From NCBI GenBank assembly GCA_030411725.1, contig MU839832.1:930001-994000 (forward strand): DNA of 64,000 nucleotides. Reading direction: 5' to 3'. Shown here piece by piece: positions 1 through 10,055 of the stretch. The translations under genes and the position numbers were made by a program. The notes below the pieces were generated by a model. That model made no database searches, had not been told where the DNA came from, and saw only the letters and a program-made list of their open reading frames with translations. Source of the DNA: Echria macrotheca. Lineage: Eukaryota; Ascomycota; Sordariomycetes; Sordariales; Schizotheciaceae. Every line of letters starts with the position of its first letter. The stretch's first letter is position 1.

Positions 1-1017
1 CCAGTTCCTGCTCACGCGGGAAACCGTCGCCAGCATGGCCGCGTCGAGTTGAGCAAGAATCTGAATAGCTAGCTCCAAGGGTAGCTCGGAAATGAAATCC
101 AGCTTGGCAATGTCGGATTCATCATCACCAGACGTGACTCCTATGTCAACGTCCGAGTCGATCTCATTTCCCGGGACAAATGCTTCCATCTCCGAGCTGG
201 TCAGCGCAATCCCGATTCCGCTTTCGTGGTCGTCGGGCCCGTCATCATCCAGCCATCCAGGTTGCGGCAGCGATTCCGTGTAGTCGTAGCCGTGTAGCTG
301 CAATCCATGGCATGCGTTGGCGGCCGCCTGTCGAGCAGCTGCGCCGGTACTGCGTGGGATTATGGGCGGCTGTTCGCCGGAGCCGGGAATCGGAAAGGTC
401 GGTGACTCGATGGGCGCGTCGAGCCCGAATGGCCGCTCGCCGTAGCCCGTGTGGAGTATACGAGACTGGCGGTTGAAGCTGGCGGCTTGTCGTAGGCGGT
501 GCCATGTGGAATGCGCCGTGTTCGGTCGCTGGCCCTCCTGAGAAGCCCCGTTCCTCGACGAAGAGGGTTGCGCATCCAACGCATGGTCGGCATCATGGTC
601 ACTCACAAGGCCTTGCCCACTGGATACCGGTATCTTTTTGTACACCAAGCCCATGACGCCCGTCCGCAAAGAGAACGAGGCTCTGCGCCACATGCCTTTG
701 AGGCTGCGGTGGTGTTCGTGCCGAGACGATGGCGCATCCGGCTCCCCGTTCCCGCCATGATCCACGACAGCAAACCCATGGCTCCTACATTTTTCAAGGG
801 CCAAATGCCCATCACCCCCGGCTTCAAAGAGCGACGACCTGGGACGCGCTCGCCATGGAAGCGACACGCTCATGGATCGCAATCGGGACTGGCTCGACGT
901 CGCGCTGTCGGTCCCCTGGCGCGATGACCCGTGTGCTTCGCTCGGGGTGAAATCGCGGAACATTGCCTCCTGGGCCGGAGCCCAGTCGCTCATCTGGACA
1001 ATTCGGCGGGCCTCCAT
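1..1017 (-). CDS. F-box protein, N-terminal part (runs off the left edge)
   Basis: The minus-strand frame is open from 1296 to base 1 and no stop is reached, so the gene continues outside the window. The first well-placed ATG is at 1017-1015, giving 339 visible residues; the frame above it is alanine-rich and could also be coding. Residues about 1-300 are low complexity, rich in Ser, Arg, Pro and acidic stretches. The last 34 residues (about 306-339) match an F-box: ISELPLELAIQILAQLDAAM followed by LATVSRVSRNW, with the typical LP, L..IL and VSR.W pattern. F-box proteins bind Skp1 and bring substrates to SCF ubiquitin ligases. The substrate-binding domain (WD40, LRR or other) would lie beyond the edge, so the subfamily cannot be named. 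The F-box call is good; the exact start is uncertain. Confidence 0.72.
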   Translation of the reverse strand, partial: MEARRIVQMSDWAPAQEAMFRDFTPSEAHGSSRQGTDSATSSQSRLRSMSVSLPWRARPRSSLFEAGGDGHLALEKCRSHGFAVVDHGGNGEPDAPSSRHEHHRSLKGMWRRASFSLRTGVMGLVYKKIPVSSGQGLVSDHDADHALDAQPSSSRNGASQEGQRPNTAHSTWHRLRQAASFNRQSRILHTGYGERPFGLDAPIESPTFPIPGSGEQPPIIPRSTGAAARQAAANACHGLQLHGYDYTESLPQPGWLDDDGPDDHESGIGIALTSSEMEAFVPGNEIDSDVDIGVTSGDDESDIAKLDFISELPLELAIQILAQLDAAMLATVSRVSRNW

Positions 1018-3367
1018 CTCGGCTTCGGCGGCGGCGGCAGCGGCGGCGGTGGCGGTCGCGGCTCGAGCGCGGTGACCGGACGGTGGGAAAGATGTCGGGG
1101 GATCAATTGACACCAAGTGTATGCAATTCTCAGTGTTTGATGTCACCGAGCCATCACCAGGGTCTTGTATCCGCGCGGTCTCTCGCCCTCGACTCCACGC
1201 AGCGCGGTGGCCGGGTCTGACGGAATCCCGGTATTTTTTTTTCACCCCCTCTTCCTCCTCTCGCACCTCCGGTGGCGTTAGGGTATGGAGAGGCCGTCAG
1301 CGAACGTGGTTGGCGGCGACGTCGTGCAGCATGCGGCTGCTGCTGGTGGAGCAAAACAAAAGGGAGCTCGAATTTCCTTGGACGCCCGGCCGGTCGCGTC
1401 GAGGCAGTGAGGCGAATGGGCGGCAAGAAGGGCGTGACAGGGAAGGCGATTCGTGACACCAAGACGTCAACTGCGCGGACTGCCTTAGCCTTTGAGTCAG
1501 TTGGTGTTTACTGTTTGGCATGCGGCAGCAAGAGTCAGAAACGACTGGAGAACCCTGCAAAGAGGGACCTGCAAGTTAAAGGCGGACGGCAACAATAACG
1601 ACACGCTAAAAAGGGACAGATGCAGCGGCAGCGGCAGCGGCACGGGTGGCCAGATGGGAAGAGTTGCTGTTTTTACATAGCGTTGCGCTCGCTGTACCGC
1701 AAATCGTGTTGGAGGGAAGCGGCACGAAAGAGGCGAGGGGCGACGGACCAAGGAATTTTCTGGTCGAGAACAGGGGTCCAGGTCTGGCTGGACGCTCGGG
1801 TCACGGTGTTTTTGCACGCGGCCTGCCCGAGAAACGGCCTTGTCTGTGCCCGTCGCAAACTTTTTCTCTCTGATGGTTGATCGTCAAGCGCCGCCTGTGA
1901 TCAAATTGGCAGCGCGGAAATCCGGTAGCGAAGCACGAATTGGGCGTCTCTAGGAGGTCACTGCCCGTCATTTGCGAGGTTAAAAGTACGGGGAAATTGT
2001 GAAACAACAATTCGTCCTGCAAGCCATGGCCGTTTTTGCACTGGTCGCCATGGCGAACAAGAGTGTGTTTATCTCTCTACCCACGCCACGGTAAATGACC
2101 TCATCAGCTGCAAACACTAGAACGCCAGACCCTTGCAACCCATCAACGCTTTGAATGCTTTGTTGCATTGCTTGTTGACAATAGCACTGGTTGACAACCA
2201 CAAGCGACCGAGTCAGTTGTTACTCGCCAGTGGGTGTTTGGGAGAATCAGGCGTCATCGACTCAGCCAGGCCCGCTGCAGCGGACACTCCTGTCCAATCT
2301 TTGTTTTCTGCATTACCACCGGCGGACTTGCTACTGGGCTTTCCTGCCCGTTGGCCTCTGTGGCTTTGTGCTGACCCGAGTATTGGACCCGAGAAGGGTC
2401 GGGAGGGACTGGTGACACGGCCATGCCGACAAAGTCGCTGCGTCAGTGGACAGTTGGGGGGCATCCAGAATGCAAGTCTCGGCGCCAGTGGCGCGTCTGT
2501 TTGGTCGGATGGATTTCCCACTTTTTGGCGATTCAGCCAACGGTTTCCCCAGATCTTCCATCGCCATGGTCTCAGCCGCATCCAACGGTCAGCTGGGTGT
2601 CGTGGGGCTTCTGGCTTCCCGCGGGCTGCTCCGTACATCTCTCAGCCAGTACCCCCCTTTTACGGAGTTAATCATGACGGTTACCTGGGTGGTTTACATG
2701 TTCGACGAGAGTGGGAATAGCTGTGGTTCTTGCGGTTGAAGCCCGGTGGTGTTTAGCTCGCCGACTTGACAGATGACAACACCATGACACCATGCGTGAA
2801 TGCGGAAGGGTACAACTCAGCCTCCACTTAGCCTGCGGGCTCCTTATCCTGAATTTTCTGTCGGTTGGTTGCTCGCCTCTCGCCAATCTGACATCTGCTC
2901 CCGTGATCGGTAGATAGTGTCCGCTGTAAATGTCACCCATCAGACGGATGCAAATGACGCCTTTCTGCATCGTTGACTGCGGGGCCAGCCGAGCCCCTGA
3001 CGGCACCGCGCCGTGCACTTTATATCGGCCCTGTGCATTGAAATTAGGCACCTGTATACACTCCATAGCCGGGTAGTCATCAATTTCACGCACTCCCGAC
3101 TTCCTAGTAGGTATGTCACGTGACTCCTTGTTCAGTCTTGGGGCATCGTTACATCGTGAAACTCGCAACGACAGGTCTCCAGGTATCGTCAACGCTGTTA
3201 TTAATCACTGTTGGATTCGCATAGACAGTTAGGTCCAATCTGGAGACTGGTTTGTGAAGGTGAAACGATGTCGTGGTATGCATCTGGCTGTGGTTAATTC
3301 GGTGAGCGGAAAACGCCGGTGTGAGGTGCTTGGCGAAAACGTGACCAGCTGGGATGCCTAGAGCCTG
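1018..3367. other. Intergenic region, F-box gene to HET gene (divergent)
   Basis: Shared upstream region of two divergent genes. Open frames up to about 195 codons exist on both strands (for example 2133-2720) but show no domain, no codon pattern and no splice structure, and I do not support them as genes. A TGAGTCA core (AP-1/Gcn4-type site) lies at 1493-1499. No repeat or RNA gene was seen. Confidence 0.5.
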
Positions 3368-5785
3368 ATGCATCGCGGCTTTTCATCAACAGTTTTGAGG
3401 GAATCAAATCTAGATCGCGTCGCTTATTATCTCGTTGACATCCCCAGCCAATTCGTCACTTCTTCCAAAATGACTGCGATGACCACAGTGTGTGGCTATT
3501 ATGGCTTGCTAAAGCTGCCGCCGGAATCTGACGTCCAAAACGTTGAATCAGATAGCAGCTTTTCGGTCATCACCCAGCCCCGCGTGCGCAGTCGTGTCGG
3601 TGAGTTTGGTAATGCGCGAGATGCGGCCGAGATGGAGAACCGGGCCATTCTTGAAGAGTGGAAACATCTGCTCCGTGGAATAGGCTGGAAAACCCGCCGA
3701 TCCTCTGTGTCCGACAAGGCAAGCTCCAGAGTCGGAAGCTCGCCTCCAAACGACGAGTCACTTTCTGCGGTTGAATCGCCATGCTTTCTCGTCCCATACA
3801 AACACCTCGAGCCCTTCAAGTTCGCCATGGGAGAGGGCGGTACCAGATCTGCGTATCGGATTTCTCGGTCTCTGTTCCGCGGCAGGCTGAACATGTCGTA
3901 CAGCAACCCGAGCAGCTGTGCCGTTGTCCAGGAAGGCTTGGATTACGGCGAGATTTCCGGCTGGATGGAGCAGTGCCGCCAGAAACACGATCATCTCTGT
4001 TCGGTGCGGCTGGAGGACGCTCCACCTCTCTTGCGCGCGATCGATTGTGTCTCGAGCACCGTCGTTCAACTGCCCGCAGAGGCAAGATACGTTGCGCTCA
4101 GCTACTCGTGGGGGGACAAAGCCATGGACCGGCACACGTTGTCGCCCTCCGGTCTTCCCGCCAGCATCCCGCTTACGATCCGAGACGCCATGGAAGTATG
4201 CAGACACCTAGGTATCCGATACCTCTGGGTAGACCGCTACTGTATCGACCAGGACGACTCTGCGGCCAAACATGCGATCATCCGACAAATGGATCGCGTC
4301 TATCGGTCAGCTGCCTTGACTATTGTTGCCGCAGCAGGCAACGATCCCGAATTCGGCCTACCGGGGGTTTCCGTTACCCCAAAGACTTTGCGGGTTGTAC
4401 CGACCGGCCGAGACGGGGAGAATATTCTCATATTGCCAAGAATCGCTCCAGACGAATTTCACGAATCAACTCTATCGACCAGGGGATGGACCTATCAAGA
4501 GGGCCTGCTCGCTCGCCGCCGCTTGGTATTCCTTCCCTCGCAGGTTTATTTCCAGTGTCTGGGTGGTTTCGGGCGTGAAGCATGCCCTAATCTACGGACT
4601 ACCGAGGGCCCGGAACCAAGAAGCCACCTTTTGGTTTTCCCCAGAGATGGCAGAGACCTACAGGCCCCTGCCGCCGAGATTTGGACACGAATCAATGAAT
4701 ACTCTACTCGGAATCTGACCTTCTCGAGCGACATGCTCAACGCGTTTCTCGGCGTTCTCCGAGCCTACGAAAGACGGGGAGATGTGCCATCCTCGTTACG
4801 ACCCCCCACCGGGGGTTCCGCGGCCGGAGCCACACGAGCCGTGCGACTTCCTGTCTACCATATTTTCGGCCTCCCCCTATTTGGACAAAATGAAAAGGCT
4901 CTTTTGCAGTCCTTCACCCAAAGTCTATTGTGGGGATTATCTAGCGCACACATCCGTGAGCATAAGCTATCTCCCTTCTACCGGCACCATTATGCTCCCA
5001 AGAACGGAATGTCAAGAGTCGCAGGCCTGCCTTCCTGGTCATGGGTGGGCTGGACTGGATTTTCAAGAGGCCTGGCTCCTCGGCCGTATGACCGTGTTGG
5101 AGAGGCCACCGAGACTCCAGATGCAGGGCTCGTCGGTGATATCGATATACATTGCTCGCTTGGTAGCGAGCCACTGCGGCTAAGTTCATATGTTGAGATG
5201 GTTCAGACTGTCCCTACCTTTCTTTACCTCGATCCATGCCTTCGCCTATCGGCGTGGACGACCCCTCTGGACTTTATCAAAGTCTCGGACGATGATGACG
5301 ACCATCAAGTTTTGCGTATTCGGTGGGAAGCCATAATATCAGTTGGGAAGGACGGGCCGGAGTCTAGACGCACCGACATTGGATTGAAAATTGCGGGTGC
5401 TCAAGCTTGGGAGCAATGGAAGCGGTATGCGGATGCGTGGCGATCAGAGCGCGACGAGGCGATGTGGGAGCAGGATGTGCACACATGGCCCTTTGTGCCT
5501 TACTTCCAATTTGATGGCGGTCTCGATGACCATCTTTACAGCAGACTTCTGGGACAGTCATGGCTGATGGCGGTGATCACGTGGCCAACACCGCAGGAAG
5601 AAGGATTCGGCCTGGTACTTGATACCACGGGCCCGGATGTGTACAGTCGGGTTGGGATAATGGCCTTTACCGACAGTTGGTACCCGGATCCTCGCAGCGC
5701 GGATTCGTCCGATTCTCCACCGCTCGGTGCAGAAATTGACGTGAACGGGACGGCGTTTGTGCGGAGGACGATCAAGCTTGTTTAG
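3368..5785 (+). CDS. HET-domain protein (805 aa, single exon)
   Basis: Intronless frame. The HET domain spans about residues 240-395 and shows its hallmark blocks: YVALSYSWGD, LGIRYLWVDRYCIDQDD, ALTIVAAAG and STRGWTYQEGLLARRRLVF. HET proteins of filamentous fungi act in heterokaryon incompatibility and related cell-death responses; most paralogs have no known partner. The N-terminal 240 and C-terminal 400 residues show no domain I recognise; there is no NACHT, ankyrin or WD40 part, so this is the HET-only type. ATG 3368 gives the longest protein; an ATG at 3470 in a CCAAAATGAC context is an equally likely start. The gene is divergent from the F-box gene. Confidence 0.88.
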   Translation: MHRGFSSTVLRESNLDRVAYYLVDIPSQFVTSSKMTAMTTVCGYYGLLKLPPESDVQNVESDSSFSVITQPRVRSRVGEFGNARDAAEMENRAILEEWKHLLRGIGWKTRRSSVSDKASSRVGSSPPNDESLSAVESPCFLVPYKHLEPFKFAMGEGGTRSAYRISRSLFRGRLNMSYSNPSSCAVVQEGLDYGEISGWMEQCRQKHDHLCSVRLEDAPPLLRAIDCVSSTVVQLPAEARYVALSYSWGDKAMDRHTLSPSGLPASIPLTIRDAMEVCRHLGIRYLWVDRYCIDQDDSAAKHAIIRQMDRVYRSAALTIVAAAGNDPEFGLPGVSVTPKTLRVVPTGRDGENILILPRIAPDEFHESTLSTRGWTYQEGLLARRRLVFLPSQVYFQCLGGFGREACPNLRTTEGPEPRSHLLVFPRDGRDLQAPAAEIWTRINEYSTRNLTFSSDMLNAFLGVLRAYERRGDVPSSLRPPTGGSAAGATRAVRLPVYHIFGLPLFGQNEKALLQSFTQSLLWGLSSAHIREHKLSPFYRHHYAPKNGMSRVAGLPSWSWVGWTGFSRGLAPRPYDRVGEATETPDAGLVGDIDIHCSLGSEPLRLSSYVEMVQTVPTFLYLDPCLRLSAWTTPLDFIKVSDDDDDHQVLRIRWEAIISVGKDGPESRRTDIGLKIAGAQAWEQWKRYADAWRSERDEAMWEQDVHTWPFVPYFQFDGGLDDHLYSRLLGQSWLMAVITWPTPQEEGFGLVLDTTGPDVYSRVGIMAFTDSWYPDPRSADSSDSPPLGAEIDVNGTAFVRRTIKLV

Positions 5786-6132
5786 AGTTTGGGCTAGGAG
5801 GAGGAGAGAGGAGGGACGCGGCCACTGACACCGCAGATGGATTACCGGACCTGATTTAGATTCCGATTGACCAGAGCCATGCATCCTACGGCCAAGGGGG
5901 AGCATTCATGCTTTTGTCAGCATCTGCAATCTCTCGGATGCCGAATACCTGAGAGTCAGCTTGCTCAAGTCGAGAACAAGAGCGGAGGCGAGGGTCGGCA
6001 AGGCGGCGGTAGCGACAACAAGTTTAGAAGACGCATACTTCTGCAGCTTGACAGATGAAATCATCATTGTCGATTGCTGAGGGCTGTGCAAAAGTTGGGC
6101 ATCATTATCACCGAGATTAATAAGTCATCTGA
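5786..6132. other. Intergenic, HET gene to repeat element
   Basis: No gene seen. Downstream region of the HET gene leading to the AT-rich inverted-repeat element. Confidence 0.5.
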
Positions 6133-6514
6133 TAGGGAGTGCACCCCCCCGCCATAGCGTTTTACGCATATGCCCTATAATTGACTGTTGATATTTTTCC
6201 TGAAAGCTGTATATATATTTGTCAGAGGCCTATTTACTATATATAATAGGTTTTAAACTTGTAAAGGTGGAGAAAAGTAAAGATTTCAAATCGTTACGTT
6301 TATTCGCTAAACCCCTAGGAAGGCATTAGGTTGAGACTTTTTATATCTTACATCTGGTAAATAAAGGTTTAAGAACGAAATTGATAGATTGTAAAGCCCT
6401 TATTAAAGGCGCGTTAGCCATTGCTAATACGCCGAAACGTATGTATTTAAGAATGTAGGCGAAAAATCTGTCTTCCAGGGGATGCGTACGGATCAAAAGG
6501 GGGGTGCACCCCTA
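6133..6514. mobile_element. MITE-like element with TA-flanked terminal inverted repeats
   Basis: The left end reads TAGGGAGTGCACCCCCC (from 6133) and the reverse complement of the right end reads TAGGGGTGCACCCCCC (to 6514); the two differ by one inserted base. Both ends are flanked by TA, which fits the TA target-site duplication of Tc1/mariner-type elements. The 380-bp interior is strongly AT-rich, unlike the GC-rich neighbourhood, and codes for nothing. This is best read as a non-autonomous element, possibly altered by RIP (C-to-T mutation of repeats in fungi). Family membership needs other copies. Confidence 0.62.
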
Positions 6515-6621
6515 TTAGACGCCCTAAAGAGGCCCCAGTGATATTCCTGTCCTTCCGCCTCTTCCTTGACGAAATGTTTATCACCTCGTAGAAAAAAATT
6601 TAAGGTGATTCTGTTTAACAG

Positions 6622-8094
6622 TTACATCCCCTTTTCCGCTCTCCACGCAGCATATTCCTCTACTCGCTCTTGGTATTCTTGGTAAGCATTCTCCAGAATA
6701 TAGCGCCTCCATCGTTCCGCGGCCTCCACGGTGAGTACGCCTTCTTGTTGTGCAGCTTCAATGAGCATTTCCCAATCGCCCGGCATGTGTCTCTCATCCC
6801 GAACCGGGCCTTCCATACCGCTCGGCGGCGGCGGCGGGCCGCGGAAGACGTCTTTCAAAGCCCCGGCAGCCATCATGCCGGCGAGCAATTTTTGCATGGC
6901 GTACCTGAGTCTCAGGAAGTGCATGTTTGGCAATGGGCATGCTGCCTCGTCTGCCGTCACAAGTTCATACACGTCCCCGTGTCGGATGGCCGGAAAGGTG
7001 GTGTCGTCATCCCCGCTACCACGTCGAAAATCGGTAATCGTTCCGTTCTTTCGGTGGTCCCACGGACTTCGGGCGAGGTTGTCCTCCGTTGTGATATCCT
7101 TCAGCCATACCATTTGTAGGTAAAGCCGATGGGTTGGGTCCGTAGGATGCTCAACGGGTCGGAGGGCAAACCGGTGGTCATCCCAAAGTCTATGGGCGTC
7201 AATCCTTAGCGGGAGAATATTCCGCTGCTCGTCGCCGCTGATAGTAAGAGCTTTGAGATCCTCAAGTGGCCAGAAAAGCGTTAACATTGCCCAGATGGCT
7301 TTAGCATCCTTATCTGCTCCAAGTTTCGTTGTGACTCGGACGTCGATGATGTGAGCTGCTTCCACAAGGAAAGTGCCGCCAGTGAGGGTACACATCTTAT
7401 TATACCAGCATGGGACGATTTTCTGGGCTTCCCGATCCGGTTTGAGGCGATCTGGTTTGACGTTTGATGCCCCGGTAGTTGCGAGTTTACGCCTCTTTGC
7501 CGGACTGGAGGATTTCCCTTTCCTGCTTTCGTCCACATTGTCATCCCCGCAATCTTTCTCAGCATGAGCAGGATCTCGCTTGTTCTTTTCGTTCCAGAGC
7601 TTCCCCAACTTGTCGATCTGGGCGAGGTAGAATCCACAGAGATTATAGAACGCAGTTTCAAGGTATTTTAAGTTATAATCTTCCATGTACCGCTTGAGCT
7701 TCGTGGTGTCGGTGGCTTGGAGGGCCGAAGTTGGGTCATGGACAATTGCCAACAAGCTGTGGTAGCCTTTCAGCATGTCCATTTGGTCGATTTCGGGGTC
7801 GCAAAACTCGGCCTCGGCCTCGGAGTCGCCCCTTGCTCCGCGCATTCGCTCTTCAATGTAAGCGACAAACTGTTGTTTGAGCTCCTCGTTTGTTGATGGA
7901 AACCCAGAATCGGAGACGGTGGCCTGCGAGTCGAACATTTTCGACGACAAATCGGAAAGTTGAGAAGAATCTGATGACTGCGATTCACCCGGTGCCGGTG
8001 CCAGTGGTTCCCAGGCGATTGGGTAGTTGCCGACAAACTCGACTTGGATGATGGCCTGGGGCTGGCCCGCGGGTAGTGCCCGGTCTGGCTCCAT
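6622..8094 (-). CDS. HNH_2-type endonuclease-domain protein (490 aa)
   Basis: Single exon. The C-terminal half carries the pattern of the fungal HNH_2 family (PF13391): CTLTGG then EAAHI around residues 235-247, and NILPLRIDAHRLWDDHRFAL around 293-312, giving the AH and N...H..D...F core of a beta-beta-alpha metal nuclease fold. A basic stretch (PAKRRKLATTG) before it could be a nuclear localisation signal. The N-terminus is acidic and Ser-rich. Such genes are common and multicopy in filamentous ascomycetes, usually of unknown role. The frame continues upstream to 8280, but that part lies in a repeat arm and would add a hydrophobic, non-conserved leader, so I chose ATG 8094. Confidence 0.8.
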   Translation of the reverse strand: MEPDRALPAGQPQAIIQVEFVGNYPIAWEPLAPAPGESQSSDSSQLSDLSSKMFDSQATVSDSGFPSTNEELKQQFVAYIEERMRGARGDSEAEAEFCDPEIDQMDMLKGYHSLLAIVHDPTSALQATDTTKLKRYMEDYNLKYLETAFYNLCGFYLAQIDKLGKLWNEKNKRDPAHAEKDCGDDNVDESRKGKSSSPAKRRKLATTGASNVKPDRLKPDREAQKIVPCWYNKMCTLTGGTFLVEAAHIIDVRVTTKLGADKDAKAIWAMLTLFWPLEDLKALTISGDEQRNILPLRIDAHRLWDDHRFALRPVEHPTDPTHRLYLQMVWLKDITTEDNLARSPWDHRKNGTITDFRRGSGDDDTTFPAIRHGDVYELVTADEAACPLPNMHFLRLRYAMQKLLAGMMAAGALKDVFRGPPPPPSGMEGPVRDERHMPGDWEMLIEAAQQEGVLTVEAAERWRRYILENAYQEYQERVEEYAAWRAEKGM

Positions 8095-8236
8095 GACAAA
8101 CGACGCCTGATTGACAAAGTAAGTGGCGTGGGCAGCTGAAACTGCTGTCAATGCGGCCTGTGGTGGTGTTGCTGGGAAGAAATGGTTTCGAATATGGAGG
8201 GGCGAAAAAATAATTTGGCAGAGGAAAATGGCAATG

Positions 8237-8480
8237 CCGTATTCCTCCATTAAATTCAACTTTACTTTTAAACCGTGCACGCCCTCGAGCCACGCAAAGC
8301 AGCCTCACAGTTTTAGTCAGAGGTCGCTTCGTATCATTAGATGCAGAGTGTTACAAAGTAAGGTTTAGTCCTTTTTTAGAACCGCCTTAGGCCTCGTGTG
8401 GATGTGGCGTGGTGTGGCCTTGCGTGCCTTGAGGCGTACACGGTCCAAGAGCAAAGTTGAATTTAATGGAGTAATACGGT
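8237..8480. repeat. Imperfect inverted repeat (about 65-bp arms) upstream of the HNH gene
   Basis: The left arm (8237-8301) and right arm (8415-8480, reverse complement) share CCGTATT, then CTCCATTAAATTCAACTTT, then ACCGTG.ACGCC and CACGCAA, in the same order and spacing. About 113 bp lie between the arms. The structure would form a hairpin and looks like a foldback or degenerate hAT-like element; no target-site duplication was found. It covers the apparent upstream extension of the HNH frame. The rest of the 8095-8723 gap holds no gene. Confidence 0.6.
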
Positions 8481-8723
8481 AGGAAAGTTTAGCCAGGGGG
8501 GCTGAAAAGTGGCCTCTGAGTGTGCGGCAGCGGTGTACGGGATCACCCCAGCTCACGATTGCGGACGAAAAAGGATATTTCATATGCCCAGATTCGTCTA
8601 AACACAGGTCTACCGAAACGCAACAGCTAAGAGCAAACAAGGGTATCCGATAACCGACGCCCCTTCCATCCAGACCCAACCAGCCTCGATCCCAAAAGTC
8701 AAACTGGGCTCACTTGCAACTGT

Positions 8724-9885
8724 TTACTCGTCCCTCACCACAACAATCCCCCGTACCATCTTCATAAACCTCTCCCGATACTCGTCCGGCGTTGTCGTGA
8801 TGCTCATGTGGCCCTGCCTGGATATCAACACATTCCACAGAGTCACGAGGAGCGTCATGATTCGTGGCTGGATCTTGTGTTTGGCCCAAAAGAAATCCAG
8901 GATCGCTGCGCGGAAAATGTACTTGCCGTCCGCCGAGGCAACGCCAGTCCGCCACGACGGCGGGTCTGGGGGGACGGAGGGCGGATTGGTGGGCACCATC
9001 TGCGAGGACCCGGGGTCTTCTTCGGCATCTCGCTCCGGCGTTCGCATTCGGACCAAGAACAAGGAATAATCGACGGCGTTGTGGGCGGCCAGTAACCTCG
9101 TGTCCTCCTCGAGGCTGGCAAAGAAGGTGTCGGCCTGCTCGCGCGTGAGGATCATGCGGTCGTGGAACTCGTCGGCCAGCTGGTTCTTGGTAGCCTCGCT
9201 CGTCAGTGCGCCGTCGGCGATGTCACGCTCCGGGTAGAAGTACGATGTCGGCTTCAGGTCCCAGTCCTCCCAGTCGACCTCGCCGCGGTCCTTGGCGAGC
9301 TGGCGGCCGAACATGATATTCTCCATAACGATGTGATGCGACGGTGCGAGACGGAGGATACGGCCTATCGAGAAACCCGAGGCGCCGAGGAAGTCGCAGA
9401 TGCGGACGAGCAGGGAGCGCGGGTGGGTTGCCATGTACTCGACGTACGGCGTCAAGAGGTCGTCGCGGAAGAAGGAGTGTTCCGAGTACCGCGGGACGGA
9501 TTTGACGAGGTATTTCTGGTCCGCTGTGGAGTAGAACGTCTGCAATCAGGTCAGTTTTGCCGATTCAAAGAGATAGACAGGATCATCGACTCACAGAACC
9601 GGAGAAGCCCATGTCTCCTATGGCACTGAGGGCTTGCTCCTGCTTATCGTCCTCGCGCGGCCGGAACGAGTTGACATAGTCATCGTCGTCGACCTTCCAG
9701 TGCTCGCGGCGTAGATTTGCGAAATCGGCGGGGCGGATCTTTCGGAGGGCGAGCTGGTAGAGGGAGAAGAAGACGGAGATGACGGCGAGGATCCAGCTGA
9801 TCGGGTTCCGCGGTCGTCCTTCGACGCCCGTCGAGTTGAGAATCGCGCGCACCACGGAACGCGCGATGCGCTCTTGTCGCCCCAT
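8724..9885 (-). CDS. Divergent phosphatidylinositol-phosphate kinase-like protein (368 aa)
   Basis: Two exons, 9885-9595 and 9539-8724, joined by a 55-bp GTGAGT...CAG intron at the codon boundary. The spliced protein follows the PIPK fold: SGS-TFYSTADQKYLVKSV (family: SGSFFFFS.D..F.IK, about residues 95-112), IVMENIMFG, DWDLKPTSYF at about 190 (family catalytic loop DLKGS), VDYSLFLVRM at about 250 (family MDYSLL.G), AAILDFFW at about 306 (family IID.L), and TTPDEYRERFMKMV at the C-terminus. The catalytic-loop change from GS to PT and the short length suggest altered or lost activity. An N-terminal hydrophobic stretch (SWILAVISVFFSLYQLAL) could anchor it in a membrane. An upstream ATG at 9981 is possible, but 9885 has the better context (CAGCCATGG). 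Confidence 0.72.
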
Positions 9886-10055
9886 GGCTGTGGTTCTGAG
9901 AAATCTGCCGACGATGGAGATTTTTGGACGCGGTTCGAAAGCAGATGGAGAGGTGTCGTTGGGTTTCGCGTTGTACCACATGCATGGCCCAGCTAGGGAC
10001 TGATGACGTCACTAGACACGGAGACCAGACTCCCCACCATTTCCAAACTGTTTAC

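Noticed and set aside
2133..2720. 195-codon plus-strand frame
   Set aside because: No domain, biased composition, no leader or splice structure; other frames across the region are equally open.
8095..8280. 62-residue N-terminal extension of the HNH protein
   Set aside because: Its 5' part is encoded by a repeat arm, hydrophobic and unlike the rest; the ATG at 8094 is a better start.
9982..10055. Second gene upstream of the PIPK-like gene
   Set aside because: The space to the TIR element is too short and holds no frame or promoter signal.
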